17,693 nt of DNA from Clostridium sp. CAG:1000 (GCA_000436975.1 HG000334.1:83653-101345); one strand, 5' to 3'; counted from the first letter of the stretch, positions 6,735 to 14,363 are shown. The notes: generated by a model from the sequence alone, not told the origin. Numbers and translations: made by a program.

Positions 6735-7265
6735 ATGAATTTATATTTAGATTTTGATGGCGTAATAGCTGATACAATAAAAGTTACTTATAAGATTATT
6801 AGGCAAAAAGGAATTGATTTAACTGACAAAGAAAAAGTTTTTGAATTTTATAAAAATCTAGACTGGGAAAAATTATTAGAAAAAACTAATGAGATTAATC
6901 AAGCCTTTGAAAAAATTGATTTACTAAAGTGTTCAGGATTATACAATATATATATTTTGACCACTGTAAATTCATTGCAAGAAATGCGAGCTAAAATAGA
7001 TTATATAAGAAATAAAAATAGTAATGTTAGTATAATTTGTGTACCAAGAGGCGTAGAAAAAAACAAGGTTGTTAATTCATCAGGTGCAATATTAGTTGAT
7101 GACTTTAGAGGAAATTTAATATCATGGCAAAATAGCGAAGGAATATCTATTAAATTTTCTGATGAAAAAGATGATAACTTTATAACGATAAATAGTTTGG
7201 ATGAACTTATTGAAGAAAGAATTTTAAATAAAATTATTAATCAAACATTAAAATTATCAATATAA
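6735..7265 (+). CDS. HAD-superfamily phosphatase, 5'-nucleotidase-like
   Basis: A 176-residue soluble protein. HAD motif I is LDFDGVIADT (5-14; nucleophile D6 and acid/base D8). Motif II is probably the Thr pair in YILTTVNS (73-80). K110/K111 is a candidate motif III lysine. Motif IV is LVDDFRGNL (120-128, D122-D123). The short cap between motifs I and II and the 'DDFRGNLISW' style resemble the NT5C / 5'(3')-deoxyribonucleotidase-like group, which dephosphorylates (deoxy)nucleoside monophosphates; the substrate is not provable here. AGGAGGT stands 4 bases before the ATG. It lies behind the rny terminator and ends in its own terminator, so it is probably a single-gene unit or is fed by read-through from rny. 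Confidence 0.85.
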   Translation: MNLYLDFDGVIADTIKVTYKIIRQKGIDLTDKEKVFEFYKNLDWEKLLEKTNEINQAFEKIDLLKCSGLYNIYILTTVNSLQEMRAKIDYIRNKNSNVSIICVPRGVEKNKVVNSSGAILVDDFRGNLISWQNSEGISIKFSDEKDDNFITINSLDELIEERILNKIINQTLKLSI

Positions 7266-7271
7266 AATTAT

Positions 7272-7297
7272 AAACTCATTTTATTATGAGTTTTTTT
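7272..7297 (+). terminator. Terminator after the HAD phosphatase
   Basis: A perfect 8-bp stem, AAACTCAT (7272-7279) with ATGAGTTT (7286-7293), has the loop TTTATT and ends in a run of T. Confidence 0.9.
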
Positions 7298-7323
7298 ATG
7301 ATAAAATTATTATGGTGAACGTT

Positions 7324-7575
7324 ATGAAAATTGTAAAAATATCTTCATTAGGATGCCCATCATGCATTATAATGAATAATGTAATTAATAAAGTTAGAAA
7401 TGAATATGATATTGAGATAAAAGAGTTGGATTATGACTTTGACGATGTGGAAAAATATAATCCTGGTAAGATTTTACCAGTTCTTATTTTTTATAAAAAC
7501 GATAATGAAATAGCGAGATTATGTGGAGAACATAAAAAAGAAGAAATAACTAATATATTGGAGGGTGAAGTATGA
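7324..7575 (+). CDS. Small cytoplasmic thioredoxin-like protein (CPSC)
   Basis: An 83-residue thioredoxin-fold protein without signal peptide. The redox motif GCPSC is at residues 10-14 and the cis-proline at P52 (ILPVL). It is shorter than a normal thioredoxin (~105 aa). I start it at ATG 7324 because GGTGA (7315-7319) precedes it by 4 bases; an in-frame ATG at 7312 has no ribosome site. Its stop overlaps the start of the next gene in ATGA, and that gene encodes an exported thioredoxin fused to a CcdA-type membrane domain. The likely role is to pass electrons from the cytoplasmic thiol pool to that membrane protein (inference). A possible extended -10 (TGATAAAAT, ending 7307) lies just upstream. 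Confidence 0.85.
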   Translation: MKIVKISSLGCPSCIIMNNVINKVRNEYDIEIKELDYDFDDVEKYNPGKILPVLIFYKNDNEIARLCGEHKKEEITNILEGEV

Positions 7576-8771
7576 AGAAAATAATATATATAATCATTTG
7601 CATTTTGGCGTTTTTTCCAAGCTTGATTTTTGCAAGTGAAAAAGATTTAAACATATATTTGTTTTATGGGGACGGGTGTCCGCATTGTGCTGCTGAAGAA
7701 AAATTTTTAAATGAGTATCTTAAAAAGGATAAAAGTGTAAAGCTTCACAAATATGAAATATGGTATGATACTGAAAATGCTAAAAAGTATAAGGAAGTTA
7801 ATAAAATACTTAATGATAATTCTAATTCTATACCTTATTTAATTATTGGAAATAACACTATTTCAGGTTATGCTGAAGATATAACTGATGAGGAAATTAA
7901 AAATACTATTAATTTTTATAAAAATAAAAGTTACAAGGATAAAGTTGGAATATATTTAGGCATTGTTGATAAAAATAGCGAGAGCGGGTCAAATCTTAAA
8001 TATAATAATAATGAGATAAATATTCCTGTTATAGGTAAGGTTGATGCTAAAAAAGTTTCTATATCTTTAAGCGCAATTGTAATTGGCCTTGTTGATGGAT
8101 TTAATCCATGTGCAATGTGGATTTTGATATTTTTAATATCTATGCTTATTGGAATGAAAAATAAAAAGCGAATGTGGGCTCTTGGTATAACTTTTCTTTT
8201 ATCTTCTGCATTAGTGTATTTCTTATTCTTAATTTCTTGGTTAAATTTAGCTGTTTTCTTAAATAAAATAGTTTATATTAGGGTTGCAATTTCGGCTATA
8301 GCTATAGCTCTAGGAGTATATCAAATTGTTAGATTCACATCATCAGTGTTTAATCAAAAAGATGATGGCTGTGAGGTGGTGGATTCTAAAGGAAGAAAAA
8401 AAATAATAAAATCAATTAATAAAATAGTTAAGGAAAAATCTTTTATACTTGCTTTACTTGGAGTGGTTTTACTAGCATTTTCAGTAAACATCATTGAACT
8501 TTTATGTTCTCTTGGTTTACCTGTCATGTTTAGTGAAATACTTGCTGTTAATAACATTTCTAAAACAGGTCAAGTTTTATATTCGTTATTATATGTCTTC
8601 TTCTTCTTAATAGATGATATTGTTGTATTCATTATTGCTATGAAAACTTTAGAGATAAAAGCTATTTCAAATAAATTTGGAAAGTATTCTCATTTGATTG
8701 GTGGAATTATAATGTTAGTAATAGGCTTATTAATCATATTAAAACCAGAGTGGTTAATGTTCAACTTTTAA
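7572..8771 (+). CDS. Exported thioredoxin domain fused to a CcdA/DsbD-type membrane thiol transporter
   Basis: A 399-residue protein in two parts. A signal-like N-terminus (1-22) leads to an extracytoplasmic thioredoxin-like domain with DGCPHC (34-39) and a cis-Pro in SIPYL (87-91). From about 165 there are six membrane helices (roughly 166-193, 203-225, 233-255, 290-317, 335-357, 374-393). The paired cysteines typical of CcdA/DsbD are present: C180 in GFNPCAMW of the first helix and C312 in ELLCSLG of the fourth. Such proteins move reducing power across the membrane. The domain order mirrors DsbD modules, except that the catalytic domain is N-terminal. A GGAGG ribosome site and an ATGA overlap tie it to the small thioredoxin gene. 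Likely clients are oxidised surface proteins or peroxide-handling enzymes. An additional Cys (C267) lies in the loop between helices 3 and 4. Confidence 0.88.
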   Translation: MKKIIYIIICILAFFPSLIFASEKDLNIYLFYGDGCPHCAAEEKFLNEYLKKDKSVKLHKYEIWYDTENAKKYKEVNKILNDNSNSIPYLIIGNNTISGYAEDITDEEIKNTINFYKNKSYKDKVGIYLGIVDKNSESGSNLKYNNNEINIPVIGKVDAKKVSISLSAIVIGLVDGFNPCAMWILIFLISMLIGMKNKKRMWALGITFLLSSALVYFLFLISWLNLAVFLNKIVYIRVAISAIAIALGVYQIVRFTSSVFNQKDDGCEVVDSKGRKKIIKSINKIVKEKSFILALLGVVLLAFSVNIIELLCSLGLPVMFSEILAVNNISKTGQVLYSLLYVFFFLIDDIVVFIIAMKTLEIKAISNKFGKYSHLIGGIIMLVIGLLIILKPEWLMFNF

Positions 8772-8799
8772 TTAATGTTTCCATTTATTACTTAATGCA

Positions 8800-8805
8800 T
8801 ATAAT
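8800..8805 (+). promoter_or_regulatory. -10 element before the SpoVIF-like gene
   Basis: A perfect TATAAT lies at 8800-8805, 7 bases before the AGGTGA ribosome site would begin to be transcribed. No good -35 for SigA is found at 16-18 bases. The overlapping CATATAATA (8798-8806) also fits the SigK -10 form CATAnnnTA, but no matching -35 is seen. Confidence 0.4.
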
Positions 8806-8821
8806 ACAGTAGGTGATAAAT

Positions 8822-9058
8822 ATGAATGATAATCTTTTTAATAGAATTGAGTCTAAGACAAATGTTAATAAAGATACTATTATTGCACTAGCAAGAAAAC
8901 TTCAGGATGGGGATTTTAAAAATGAAAATACTATAAAAGAAATAATAGGGGAGTTATCTGCAATTACAGGAAAAGAAGTTAGTGAGGAAAAGGAAAGAAA
9001 AATAATAGATATGATTGTTAATGATAAGGTTCCTAAAGATATTGATAGATACGTATAA
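8822..9058 (+). CDS. spoVIF: SpoVIF-like (stage VI sporulation protein F) small protein
   Basis: A 78-residue soluble protein close in length and pattern to SpoVIF (YjcC, ~86 aa) of Bacillus. The shared plan is an N-terminal 'LFNRIESKTNV' (4-14), the central helix 'IIALARKLQDGDFKNE', and the C-terminal 'KEVSEEKERKIIDMIVN' followed by DKVPKDI. In B. subtilis the protein is made in the mother cell and supports late coat gene expression and spore coat assembly; whether this organism sporulates cannot be told from the window. I start at ATG 8822, with AGGTGA ending 5 bases upstream, rather than at GTG 8813, which lies within that ribosome site. The gene is monocistronic, with its own -10 and a strong terminator. 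Assignment is from remembered family pattern and is fairly secure. Confidence 0.72.
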   Translation: MNDNLFNRIESKTNVNKDTIIALARKLQDGDFKNENTIKEIIGELSAITGKEVSEEKERKIIDMIVNDKVPKDIDRYV

Positions 9059-9096
9059 AAAAGTCTTCACATCAAATAATGATGAAGACTTTTTTA
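9057..9096. terminator. Bidirectional terminator between convergent genes
   Basis: AAAAAAGTCTTC (9057-9068) pairs with GAAGACTTTTTT (9084-9095), and the loop side can add CATC/GATG with a bulged base. A-run and T-run flank the stem, so it can end both the SpoVIF-like transcript and the FemAB transcript from the other strand. It overlaps both stop codons. Confidence 0.88.
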
Positions 9097-10350
9097 TTGT
9101 GTTTTTCTTTTTGGCTTAAAAAATTCTTTTTGAATTTTTCCTGTTGACCATAATAATTGATGAAATGGTTTATTAACTATCAAATCAAATTCACCTATGT
9201 ATTCAAATGTAGTTGGATTGAATTTTAATTTAAATTCATTTACGTCTTTATATGGGTTATTCTCTGTCATATCACCAGTAATACCATTCATATCTAAAAA
9301 TAAGAAATTTTCTTTTTTGTATTTTTCAATAATCTTATAAAATATAAAGGTTTTAACGTCAATATTATTAAAATCATTTTTTTGACCTGAAATTAATATA
9401 TTTATTCTGTTTTCGTATTTTATCACAAATGCAGCACCTAATATTTCACTGGTTGTATCTTCTTGCATTCTATTGTTTATAATAGCTATTGTTCTTGAAA
9501 TTTCATTTATGGTTTTATCTGATTGCATTTTTTTATTATATAATTCATTATTGCTTGGATTATTATTAAATTCCTCATTAATATTTTCATTAATAGACAT
9601 TTCATTGTTATATTTTTTTTGGATATATTTTACATAAATAGGATAATCTAATTTTACTAGCAATAAATCAATCATATTTTTTTCATTAAATATTTTATAT
9701 AAATCTTTATAATAATCAATTTTATTAATAGTTTTTTTTTCTATAAAATTATATGCACATTCTATATCTTTATCATTACCTTTTATTAATTTTATACCTC
9801 TTGCTTCGTAAGAATTAATTTCATTTTTAATATTTTCATCTAGTAAAGTAAAATCATATTTTGGTAAATATATAATTGGATTATATTTTGGAAGCATGCT
9901 TTCAAAATATAGGTTGTCTTTTAATTTATCATATCCTAGTTCTTTTAACATATCAATTATTTCTTTGTTCTTTGAGTTAACTATTTTTGTTTTAGTATCA
10001 TATTCAACAACATTATATGTGATTTCTGGATTAATCTTTATAAATGCAAATCCTTTCATAAAAAAATAGTCTTTAATTTTCTTTGTAAATTCTTTTAATA
10101 AAGAAGTATCATAATAGTTAATTAAAAATCCCCTAGGAGCATACCCATACTTTATATTAGGCCCAATTGATTTGCAAAGTATTAATGATGCAGCAACTAT
10201 CTTTGAATCAACATATCCACCAATATAAATACTGGTATAACCATGCTTTGACATTAGTTCACCATAAGCACTGGTTTGATAAAAACTTTTCAAAATATGA
10301 TTTTTTGAAAACGCATCAAAAATATCTTTTTCAATTTGTTCTATAACCAT
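9094..10350 (-). CDS. FemAB-family peptidoglycan interpeptide-bridge aminoacyltransferase
   Basis: A 418-residue protein, the family's normal size (FemA/FemX/MurM ~400-420). These cytoplasmic enzymes add amino acids from aminoacyl-tRNA to the stem peptide of lipid II. Family landmarks: FYQTSAYGELM (23-33), the strand IYIGGYVDSKIVAASLIL (41-58), YGYAPRGFLINYYD (68-81), and the C-terminal half FLFLDMNGITGDM (349-361), EFKLKFNP (372-379) and EYIGEFDLIVN (383-393). These are two GNAT-like folds. Between them, about 240-300, lies the helical arm; here it contains an Asn/Glu-rich low-complexity stretch. An AAGGAAG ribosome site stands about 10 bases before the ATG. A divergent extended -10 promoter lies upstream, and a shared terminator downstream. 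Which amino acid it adds cannot be seen. Confidence 0.9.
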   Translation of the reverse strand: MVIEQIEKDIFDAFSKNHILKSFYQTSAYGELMSKHGYTSIYIGGYVDSKIVAASLILCKSIGPNIKYGYAPRGFLINYYDTSLLKEFTKKIKDYFFMKGFAFIKINPEITYNVVEYDTKTKIVNSKNKEIIDMLKELGYDKLKDNLYFESMLPKYNPIIYLPKYDFTLLDENIKNEINSYEARGIKLIKGNDKDIECAYNFIEKKTINKIDYYKDLYKIFNEKNMIDLLLVKLDYPIYVKYIQKKYNNEMSINENINEEFNNNPSNNELYNKKMQSDKTINEISRTIAIINNRMQEDTTSEILGAAFVIKYENRINILISGQKNDFNNIDVKTFIFYKIIEKYKKENFLFLDMNGITGDMTENNPYKDVNEFKLKFNPTTFEYIGEFDLIVNKPFHQLLWSTGKIQKEFFKPKRKTQ

Positions 10351-10380
10351 TTAGTATCACACTTCCTTTTTAATAAAATA

Positions 10381-10389
10381 ATTATAGCA
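10381..10389 (-). promoter_or_regulatory. Extended -10 promoter of the FemAB gene
   Basis: Read on the minus strand this is TGCTATAAT, a perfect extended -10. It would start transcription about 10375, giving a ~25-base leader. No good -35 is present, as is usual for extended -10 promoters. Confidence 0.6.
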
Positions 10390-10407
10390 TATTTGTAAAA
10401 AAAATTG

Positions 10408-10413
10408 TATAAT
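10408..10413 (+). promoter_or_regulatory. -10 element of enolase
   Basis: A perfect TATAAT with TG directly before it would start transcription about 10420, close to the GGAGG at 10429-10433. The -35 region (10385-10390, TAGCAT) is poor and overlaps the divergent promoter for the FemAB gene, so the two polymerases could compete. Confidence 0.5.
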
Positions 10414-10440
10414 TATTATGTAAATAATTGGAGGCAATTT

Positions 10441-11676
10441 ATGAGTAAAATAATAAATATTAAAGCAAGGGAAATTTTAGACTCTAGAGGATTCCCTACT
10501 GTTGAAGTTGAAGTTACTACAGAAAAAGGCTACAAAGGAATTGCAGCAGTACCATCCGGTGCATCGACAGGTAGTAGAGAGGCATTAGAACTTAGAGATA
10601 ATGATGAAAGATATTTCGGTAAAGGCGTATTAAAAGCTGTAAATAATGTGAATACTATAATAAAAGATAAATTACTTGGAATAGAGGTATCTCATCAAAA
10701 AGAAATAGATGAAACTATGATTAGATTAGATGGCACTCCAAATAAGAGTAAGCTTGGTGCGAATGCTACTCTAGGAGTAAGTTTAGCTTGCATTAAAGCC
10801 TCAGCAGCAGAATCACATAAAGAAGTATATGAATATTTAAATTCTCGTGATCATAGAATACCAAAATTAATGTTCAATATAGTTAATGGTGGAATGCATG
10901 CAAAGAATAATTTAGACATTCAAGAATTTATGATTGTACCTAAAAGAGAATCTTTTAAAGAAGGACTTAGATGTGCTAGTGAAGTTTTTCATGCATTAAA
11001 AAAATTATTAGATAATGAAGGCCTTGCAACTTCAGTTGGAGATGAAGGAGGATTTGCTCCCAACTTAAAAACAAATAAAACAGCATTAAATTATATTATT
11101 AAAGCTATAGAAACTGCTGGATATATTCCTGGAAAAGATGTATTTATTGCGTTAGATATAGCGGCTACTTCATTTTATAATGAACAGACAAGAACATATA
11201 AAATAGAAGATAAATTTATGAGTAAAGAAGAACTTTTAGAATACTATATGGATTTAGTAAAAAATTATCCTATAATTTCAATAGAAGATCCTTTTGCTGA
11301 ATATGATTATGAAGGATTTAAATTAATAACTGAGAAGTTAGGTAAAGAGATCAATATTGTTGGTGATGATTTGTTTGTAACAAACAAAAAAGAGTTAAAA
11401 CATGGAATAGATAATAACTTATGTAATTCAATTTTAATAAAGCCAAATCAAATAGGAACTTTTTATGAAATGTTAGAAACAATTGTTCTGGCTAAGAAGA
11501 ATAATTATACATGTATAATGTCACATAGAAGTGGGGAAACTACAGATACATTTATTATAGATGCAGCTGTTGCACTTAACATACCTTTTGTTAAAACAGG
11601 TTCTGTATCAAGGGGTGAAAGAATTTGTAAATTTAATAGATTATTAAAAATTGAAGAAGAACTAAATGAAAAATAA
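10441..11676 (+). CDS. eno: Enolase (phosphopyruvate hydratase), divergent and short
   Basis: A 411-residue glycolytic enzyme converting 2-phosphoglycerate to phosphoenolpyruvate; most bacterial enolases are ~430 aa. Active-site parts are kept: AREILDSRG (9-17), PSGASTG (38-44), H153, QEFM (161-164, E162), GDEGGFAP (200-207, E202), metal ligands D239, E282 and D309, KPNQIGT (334-340, K334), SHRSGET (361-367) and VKTGS (384-388, K385). Several near-invariant neighbours differ: GGMHA for GG(E/S)HA, AATSFY for AASEFY, SGETTDT for SGETEDT, and PFVKTG for GQIKTG. It should still be catalytic. ATG 10441 follows GGAGG by 7 bases; an earlier in-frame TTG (10405) lies in the promoter. The neighbours secG, rnr and smpB match the usual Bacilli order. 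Confidence 0.95.
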   Translation: MSKIINIKAREILDSRGFPTVEVEVTTEKGYKGIAAVPSGASTGSREALELRDNDERYFGKGVLKAVNNVNTIIKDKLLGIEVSHQKEIDETMIRLDGTPNKSKLGANATLGVSLACIKASAAESHKEVYEYLNSRDHRIPKLMFNIVNGGMHAKNNLDIQEFMIVPKRESFKEGLRCASEVFHALKKLLDNEGLATSVGDEGGFAPNLKTNKTALNYIIKAIETAGYIPGKDVFIALDIAATSFYNEQTRTYKIEDKFMSKEELLEYYMDLVKNYPIISIEDPFAEYDYEGFKLITEKLGKEINIVGDDLFVTNKKELKHGIDNNLCNSILIKPNQIGTFYEMLETIVLAKKNNYTCIMSHRSGETTDTFIIDAAVALNIPFVKTGSVSRGERICKFNRLLKIEEELNEK

Positions 11677-11679
11677 TAT

Positions 11680-11708
11680 TTGCACATTTACTATAAATAG
11701 TGTATAAT
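11680..11708 (+). promoter_or_regulatory. SigA promoter of secG
   Basis: TTGCAC (11680-11685) is followed after exactly 17 bases by a perfect TATAAT (11703-11708) with TG immediately before it. The start would be near 11715, just before the AGGAG ribosome site. It begins 4 bases after the enolase stop, so no terminator separates the two genes. Confidence 0.8.
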
Positions 11709-11728
11709 ATTCATGCGAGGAGAAACAT

Positions 11729-11941
11729 ATGGAAAAAGTATTATTAATAATATCTGTTGCATTAATTATAATTGTTTTATTACAAAGTGGTAAAGCAAAT
11801 GATGCAGGACAAATTATAAGTGGTGGTAACACAGTTCTTTTAGGTAAAACAAAAGAAAGAGGTGCTGAAAAGTTTATTACGAGGCTTACTTATGCATTGG
11901 GTTTTGCATTTATTATAATTTCATTAATATTGTCAATTTAA
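11729..11941 (+). CDS. secG: Preprotein translocase subunit SecG
   Basis: A 70-residue membrane protein with two helices (about 2-20 and 50-70) joined by a Gly-rich cytoplasmic loop, the standard SecG plan. The conserved LLQSGKANDAG (17-27) matches the family's 'LLQ..k..g' motif at the end of helix 1. It assists SecYE and SecA in protein export. GAGGAG lies 8 bases before the ATG. It sits between eno and rnr as in many Bacilli, with its own promoter and terminator. Confidence 0.93.
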   Translation: MEKVLLIISVALIIIVLLQSGKANDAGQIISGGNTVLLGKTKERGAEKFITRLTYALGFAFIIISLILSI

Positions 11942-11951
11942 AAAAGCTATT

Positions 11952-11985
11952 AAAAGTTCATAATTTTTTATGGACTTTTTAATTA
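11952..11985 (+). terminator. Terminator after secG
   Basis: AAAAGTTCATA (11952-11962) pairs with TATGGACTTTT (11969-11979), 11 pairs with one G-U, around a 6-base loop, followed by a T-rich tail. It separates secG from rnr; an extended -10-like TGTTAAAAT (ending 11997) follows and may restart transcription for rnr. Confidence 0.85.
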
Positions 11986-12013
11986 ATGTGTTAAAATAGG
12001 AATGAGGTTGATT

Positions 12014-14362
12014 ATGAGAGAAAAAATAATACAAATTATTGAAGAAGAAAATAGAAATTTAAATCCTATAGAAATAATGGATAAAATTAAGACAAATAGT
12101 ACTGTTGATGATTTAACAAAACTTATGCAAGAATTAGATAGCTTATGTAGAGAAGGTATTTTAAGACAAACTAGTGGTAATACTTATAAGAAAAATGAAT
12201 TAATAACAGGCGTTTTGGATATGCATGAAAAGGGAAATGCTCATTTACTAGTTAAAAATGGTGATGATATATTTATTGCTAGGAATAACATTCATGGCGC
12301 TAATGACAGGGATACCGTTTTAGTTGATTTTGTCAGCAAAGATAAGAATGAAGGAAGAGTAGTTAAAGTTATTAAGAGATCTTTAGGTAAAAGTTTGGGT
12401 GAAGTTATAGATGATAATGGTAAACTATATGTAAAACCACTTGACAAAGATTTGCCATTTTACATTGATATTGACATTAATGATTGTGAGTTTAATTTAG
12501 TTGATGGATTAATTGTTCATTTAGATTATGTAAAAGATATTTCAAAAGACAGAGTACTTGCTAAGGTAGATTCAGTTATCGGTCATAAAAACGCTCCTGG
12601 CAATGAAACTCAAATTGCAATGATAGCAAGTGAATTTGGAATTCATTTATTTTTCCCAGAAGCAGTTAAAGAAGAAGCAAAGAAATTTCCTCATGCATTA
12701 AAAGAAGAGGATATCAAACTTGAAATTCAAAAAGGTAGAGTAGATTTAAGAGGGGATATAACTACTACAATGGATGGAAAAGACACAAAAGACATAGATG
12801 ATGCAATACAAGATGAAATATATCCAAATGGCAATTATAAAGTAACAGTAGATATTGCAGATGTTAGTTATTATGTTAAAATGGGCTCTGCTATTTGGGA
12901 ATATGCAGAATTAAAAGGAAACTCAGATTATCTTGCTAATAAAGTTGGACCAATGCTTCCGGTAGAACTTTCTAATGGTATCTGTTCATTGAATCCAAAT
13001 GAAGATAGGTATGCTCTTTCGTGTACAATGGAAATTGATCATGCAGGTCATATTGTTAATCAATATGCTTATTTATCTGTAATTAAATCCAAAAAGAAAA
13101 TGAATTATGATGCAGTTCAAGATATTATTGAAAACAAAGATACAGAAGATACTAAAGATTATACTACATTAAAATATACTGTAAAAGAAAATGAAACAAT
13201 AGATGACATAGCGTTTAAAAATTCTATAACTAAAGAAAGACTATTAGAATTTAATAATTTAGAAGATATTAAACCTGGTAGAGAAATTGAAATTCCAACT
13301 AGAGATGTTGTTAAATTAATGTATAAAATCTCTAAAGTAATGGAAAGTAACCTCAATAGAAAAGGAAAAACTAATTTTGAAAGCTCTAAAGAAAAGAAAT
13401 ATATCTTTGATGAAAATGATAATTTGATTGATATTAAACCAAGAGTACAAAGAGATTCTGAACAAATTGTAGAGAACCATATGATTTATGCAAACGTAGC
13501 ATATACTAGATTTGTATGTGGGGCTTTATCACAAATAATTCCTCAAATGGTTCCATTTGTATTTAGAATTCATGATAAGCCTAATCCTAAAAAAATAGAA
13601 GATTTTATGACTATGCTTAGTGTATTTGGGATAAATTATACTAAAAAGATTAATCCAGAGGATGCAAGTAGTAAAGATATCCAAGAATTATTAGAATTCT
13701 TAAAAGAGCAAGAAAACTACACAATATTTAGTAGGAAGCTATTAAGGTGTATGCAAAAGGCCATATATAGTCCAGATAATGTAGGGCACTTTGGATTGGG
13801 ACTTGAAGAGTATTGTCACTTTACATCTCCAATTAGAAGAATGGCTGATTTACTCGTACATACAATATTTAGAGTATTCTTAGTAGAAAAAGATTATAGT
13901 GATGAAAATTTGAGATTCTGGGCTTCTTATTTGAGTACTGTTTGTGAACATATCTCAGAATGTGAAAGAACAAGTGATGAATGTGAATATGCAGTTGATG
14001 ATTATTATAATGCAGTTTATATGCAAGATAAAATTGGGCAAGCTTTTGAAGCAATAATTGATGGGCCAATGTCTAATTCGTTCTTTGCCGAAACCATAGA
14101 AAAGGGAATAGATGGTAAGGTTGATTTTATAATTAGTGAAGATGATTCTGAAGTGTTACTTTCATTAACTGATAAAAATGAAATAGAACAATTTATTGCA
14201 ACTCATATAAAACCATTCCCATATGAATATAATGATAATTTATATGGATATACTAAAAAGGGAAGAGTAGTTTATAGATATGGAGATAAAATTTTAGTTC
14301 ATTGTATTTCTAGCGATCCAGATAAAAGACAAGTTGATTTTGCATTAGTAAGGAAAATATAA
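12014..14362 (+). CDS. rnr: Ribonuclease R with a LysM-like insertion in the RNB domain
   Basis: A 782-residue 3'-5' exoribonuclease that degrades structured RNA and, with SmpB/tmRNA, aberrant mRNAs. Order: N-terminal winged helix (1-60), cold-shock/OB domains (about 66-190), RNB catalytic domain (about 225-600), S1 domain (about 672-782). Catalytic metal ligands are D254, D260, D262 and D263 in TMDGKDTKDIDDAI; the conserved HFTSPIRRMADLLVH is at 602-616. The lysine-rich tail common in the family is absent. Residues 387-428 are foreign to the family and read as a LysM domain, inserted between MNYDAVQDII and LMYKISKVMESN (see separate entry). The start is ATG 12014, preceded by GAGGT with a 5-base gap; the ATG at 12002 overlaps that site. 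smpB begins one base after the stop, so rnr and smpB are co-translated. Confidence 0.97.
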   Translation: MREKIIQIIEEENRNLNPIEIMDKIKTNSTVDDLTKLMQELDSLCREGILRQTSGNTYKKNELITGVLDMHEKGNAHLLVKNGDDIFIARNNIHGANDRDTVLVDFVSKDKNEGRVVKVIKRSLGKSLGEVIDDNGKLYVKPLDKDLPFYIDIDINDCEFNLVDGLIVHLDYVKDISKDRVLAKVDSVIGHKNAPGNETQIAMIASEFGIHLFFPEAVKEEAKKFPHALKEEDIKLEIQKGRVDLRGDITTTMDGKDTKDIDDAIQDEIYPNGNYKVTVDIADVSYYVKMGSAIWEYAELKGNSDYLANKVGPMLPVELSNGICSLNPNEDRYALSCTMEIDHAGHIVNQYAYLSVIKSKKKMNYDAVQDIIENKDTEDTKDYTTLKYTVKENETIDDIAFKNSITKERLLEFNNLEDIKPGREIEIPTRDVVKLMYKISKVMESNLNRKGKTNFESSKEKKYIFDENDNLIDIKPRVQRDSEQIVENHMIYANVAYTRFVCGALSQIIPQMVPFVFRIHDKPNPKKIEDFMTMLSVFGINYTKKINPEDASSKDIQELLEFLKEQENYTIFSRKLLRCMQKAIYSPDNVGHFGLGLEEYCHFTSPIRRMADLLVHTIFRVFLVEKDYSDENLRFWASYLSTVCEHISECERTSDECEYAVDDYYNAVYMQDKIGQAFEAIIDGPMSNSFFAETIEKGIDGKVDFIISEDDSEVLLSLTDKNEIEQFIATHIKPFPYEYNDNLYGYTKKGRVVYRYGDKILVHCISSDPDKRQVDFALVRKI
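13172..13297 (+). other. LysM-like domain encoded inside rnr
   Basis: These 42 codons translate to a stretch that starts KYTVKENETIDDIAFKN, continues SITKERLLEFNNLEDIKPG and ends REIEIP. It follows the LysM consensus almost position by position: Y-x-V-K-x-G-[DE]-T-[LI]-x-x-I-A, then T-x-x-x-L-L-x-x-N-x-L, then I-x-x-G-x-x-[IL]-x-I-P, with N in place of the consensus G before [DE]-T. The reading frame of RNase R is uninterrupted on both sides and base composition is the same as around it, so this is a stable domain insertion and not an assembly join. LysM modules normally bind N-acetylglucosamine-containing glycans outside the cell. The ligand inside the cell is unknown. Confidence 0.85.
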
Positions 14363-14363
14363 A

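Noticed and set aside
10405..10440. N-terminal extension of enolase from TTG 10405
   Set aside because: It covers the -10 element and the GGAGG site, and enolases start at MSKI-like sequence.
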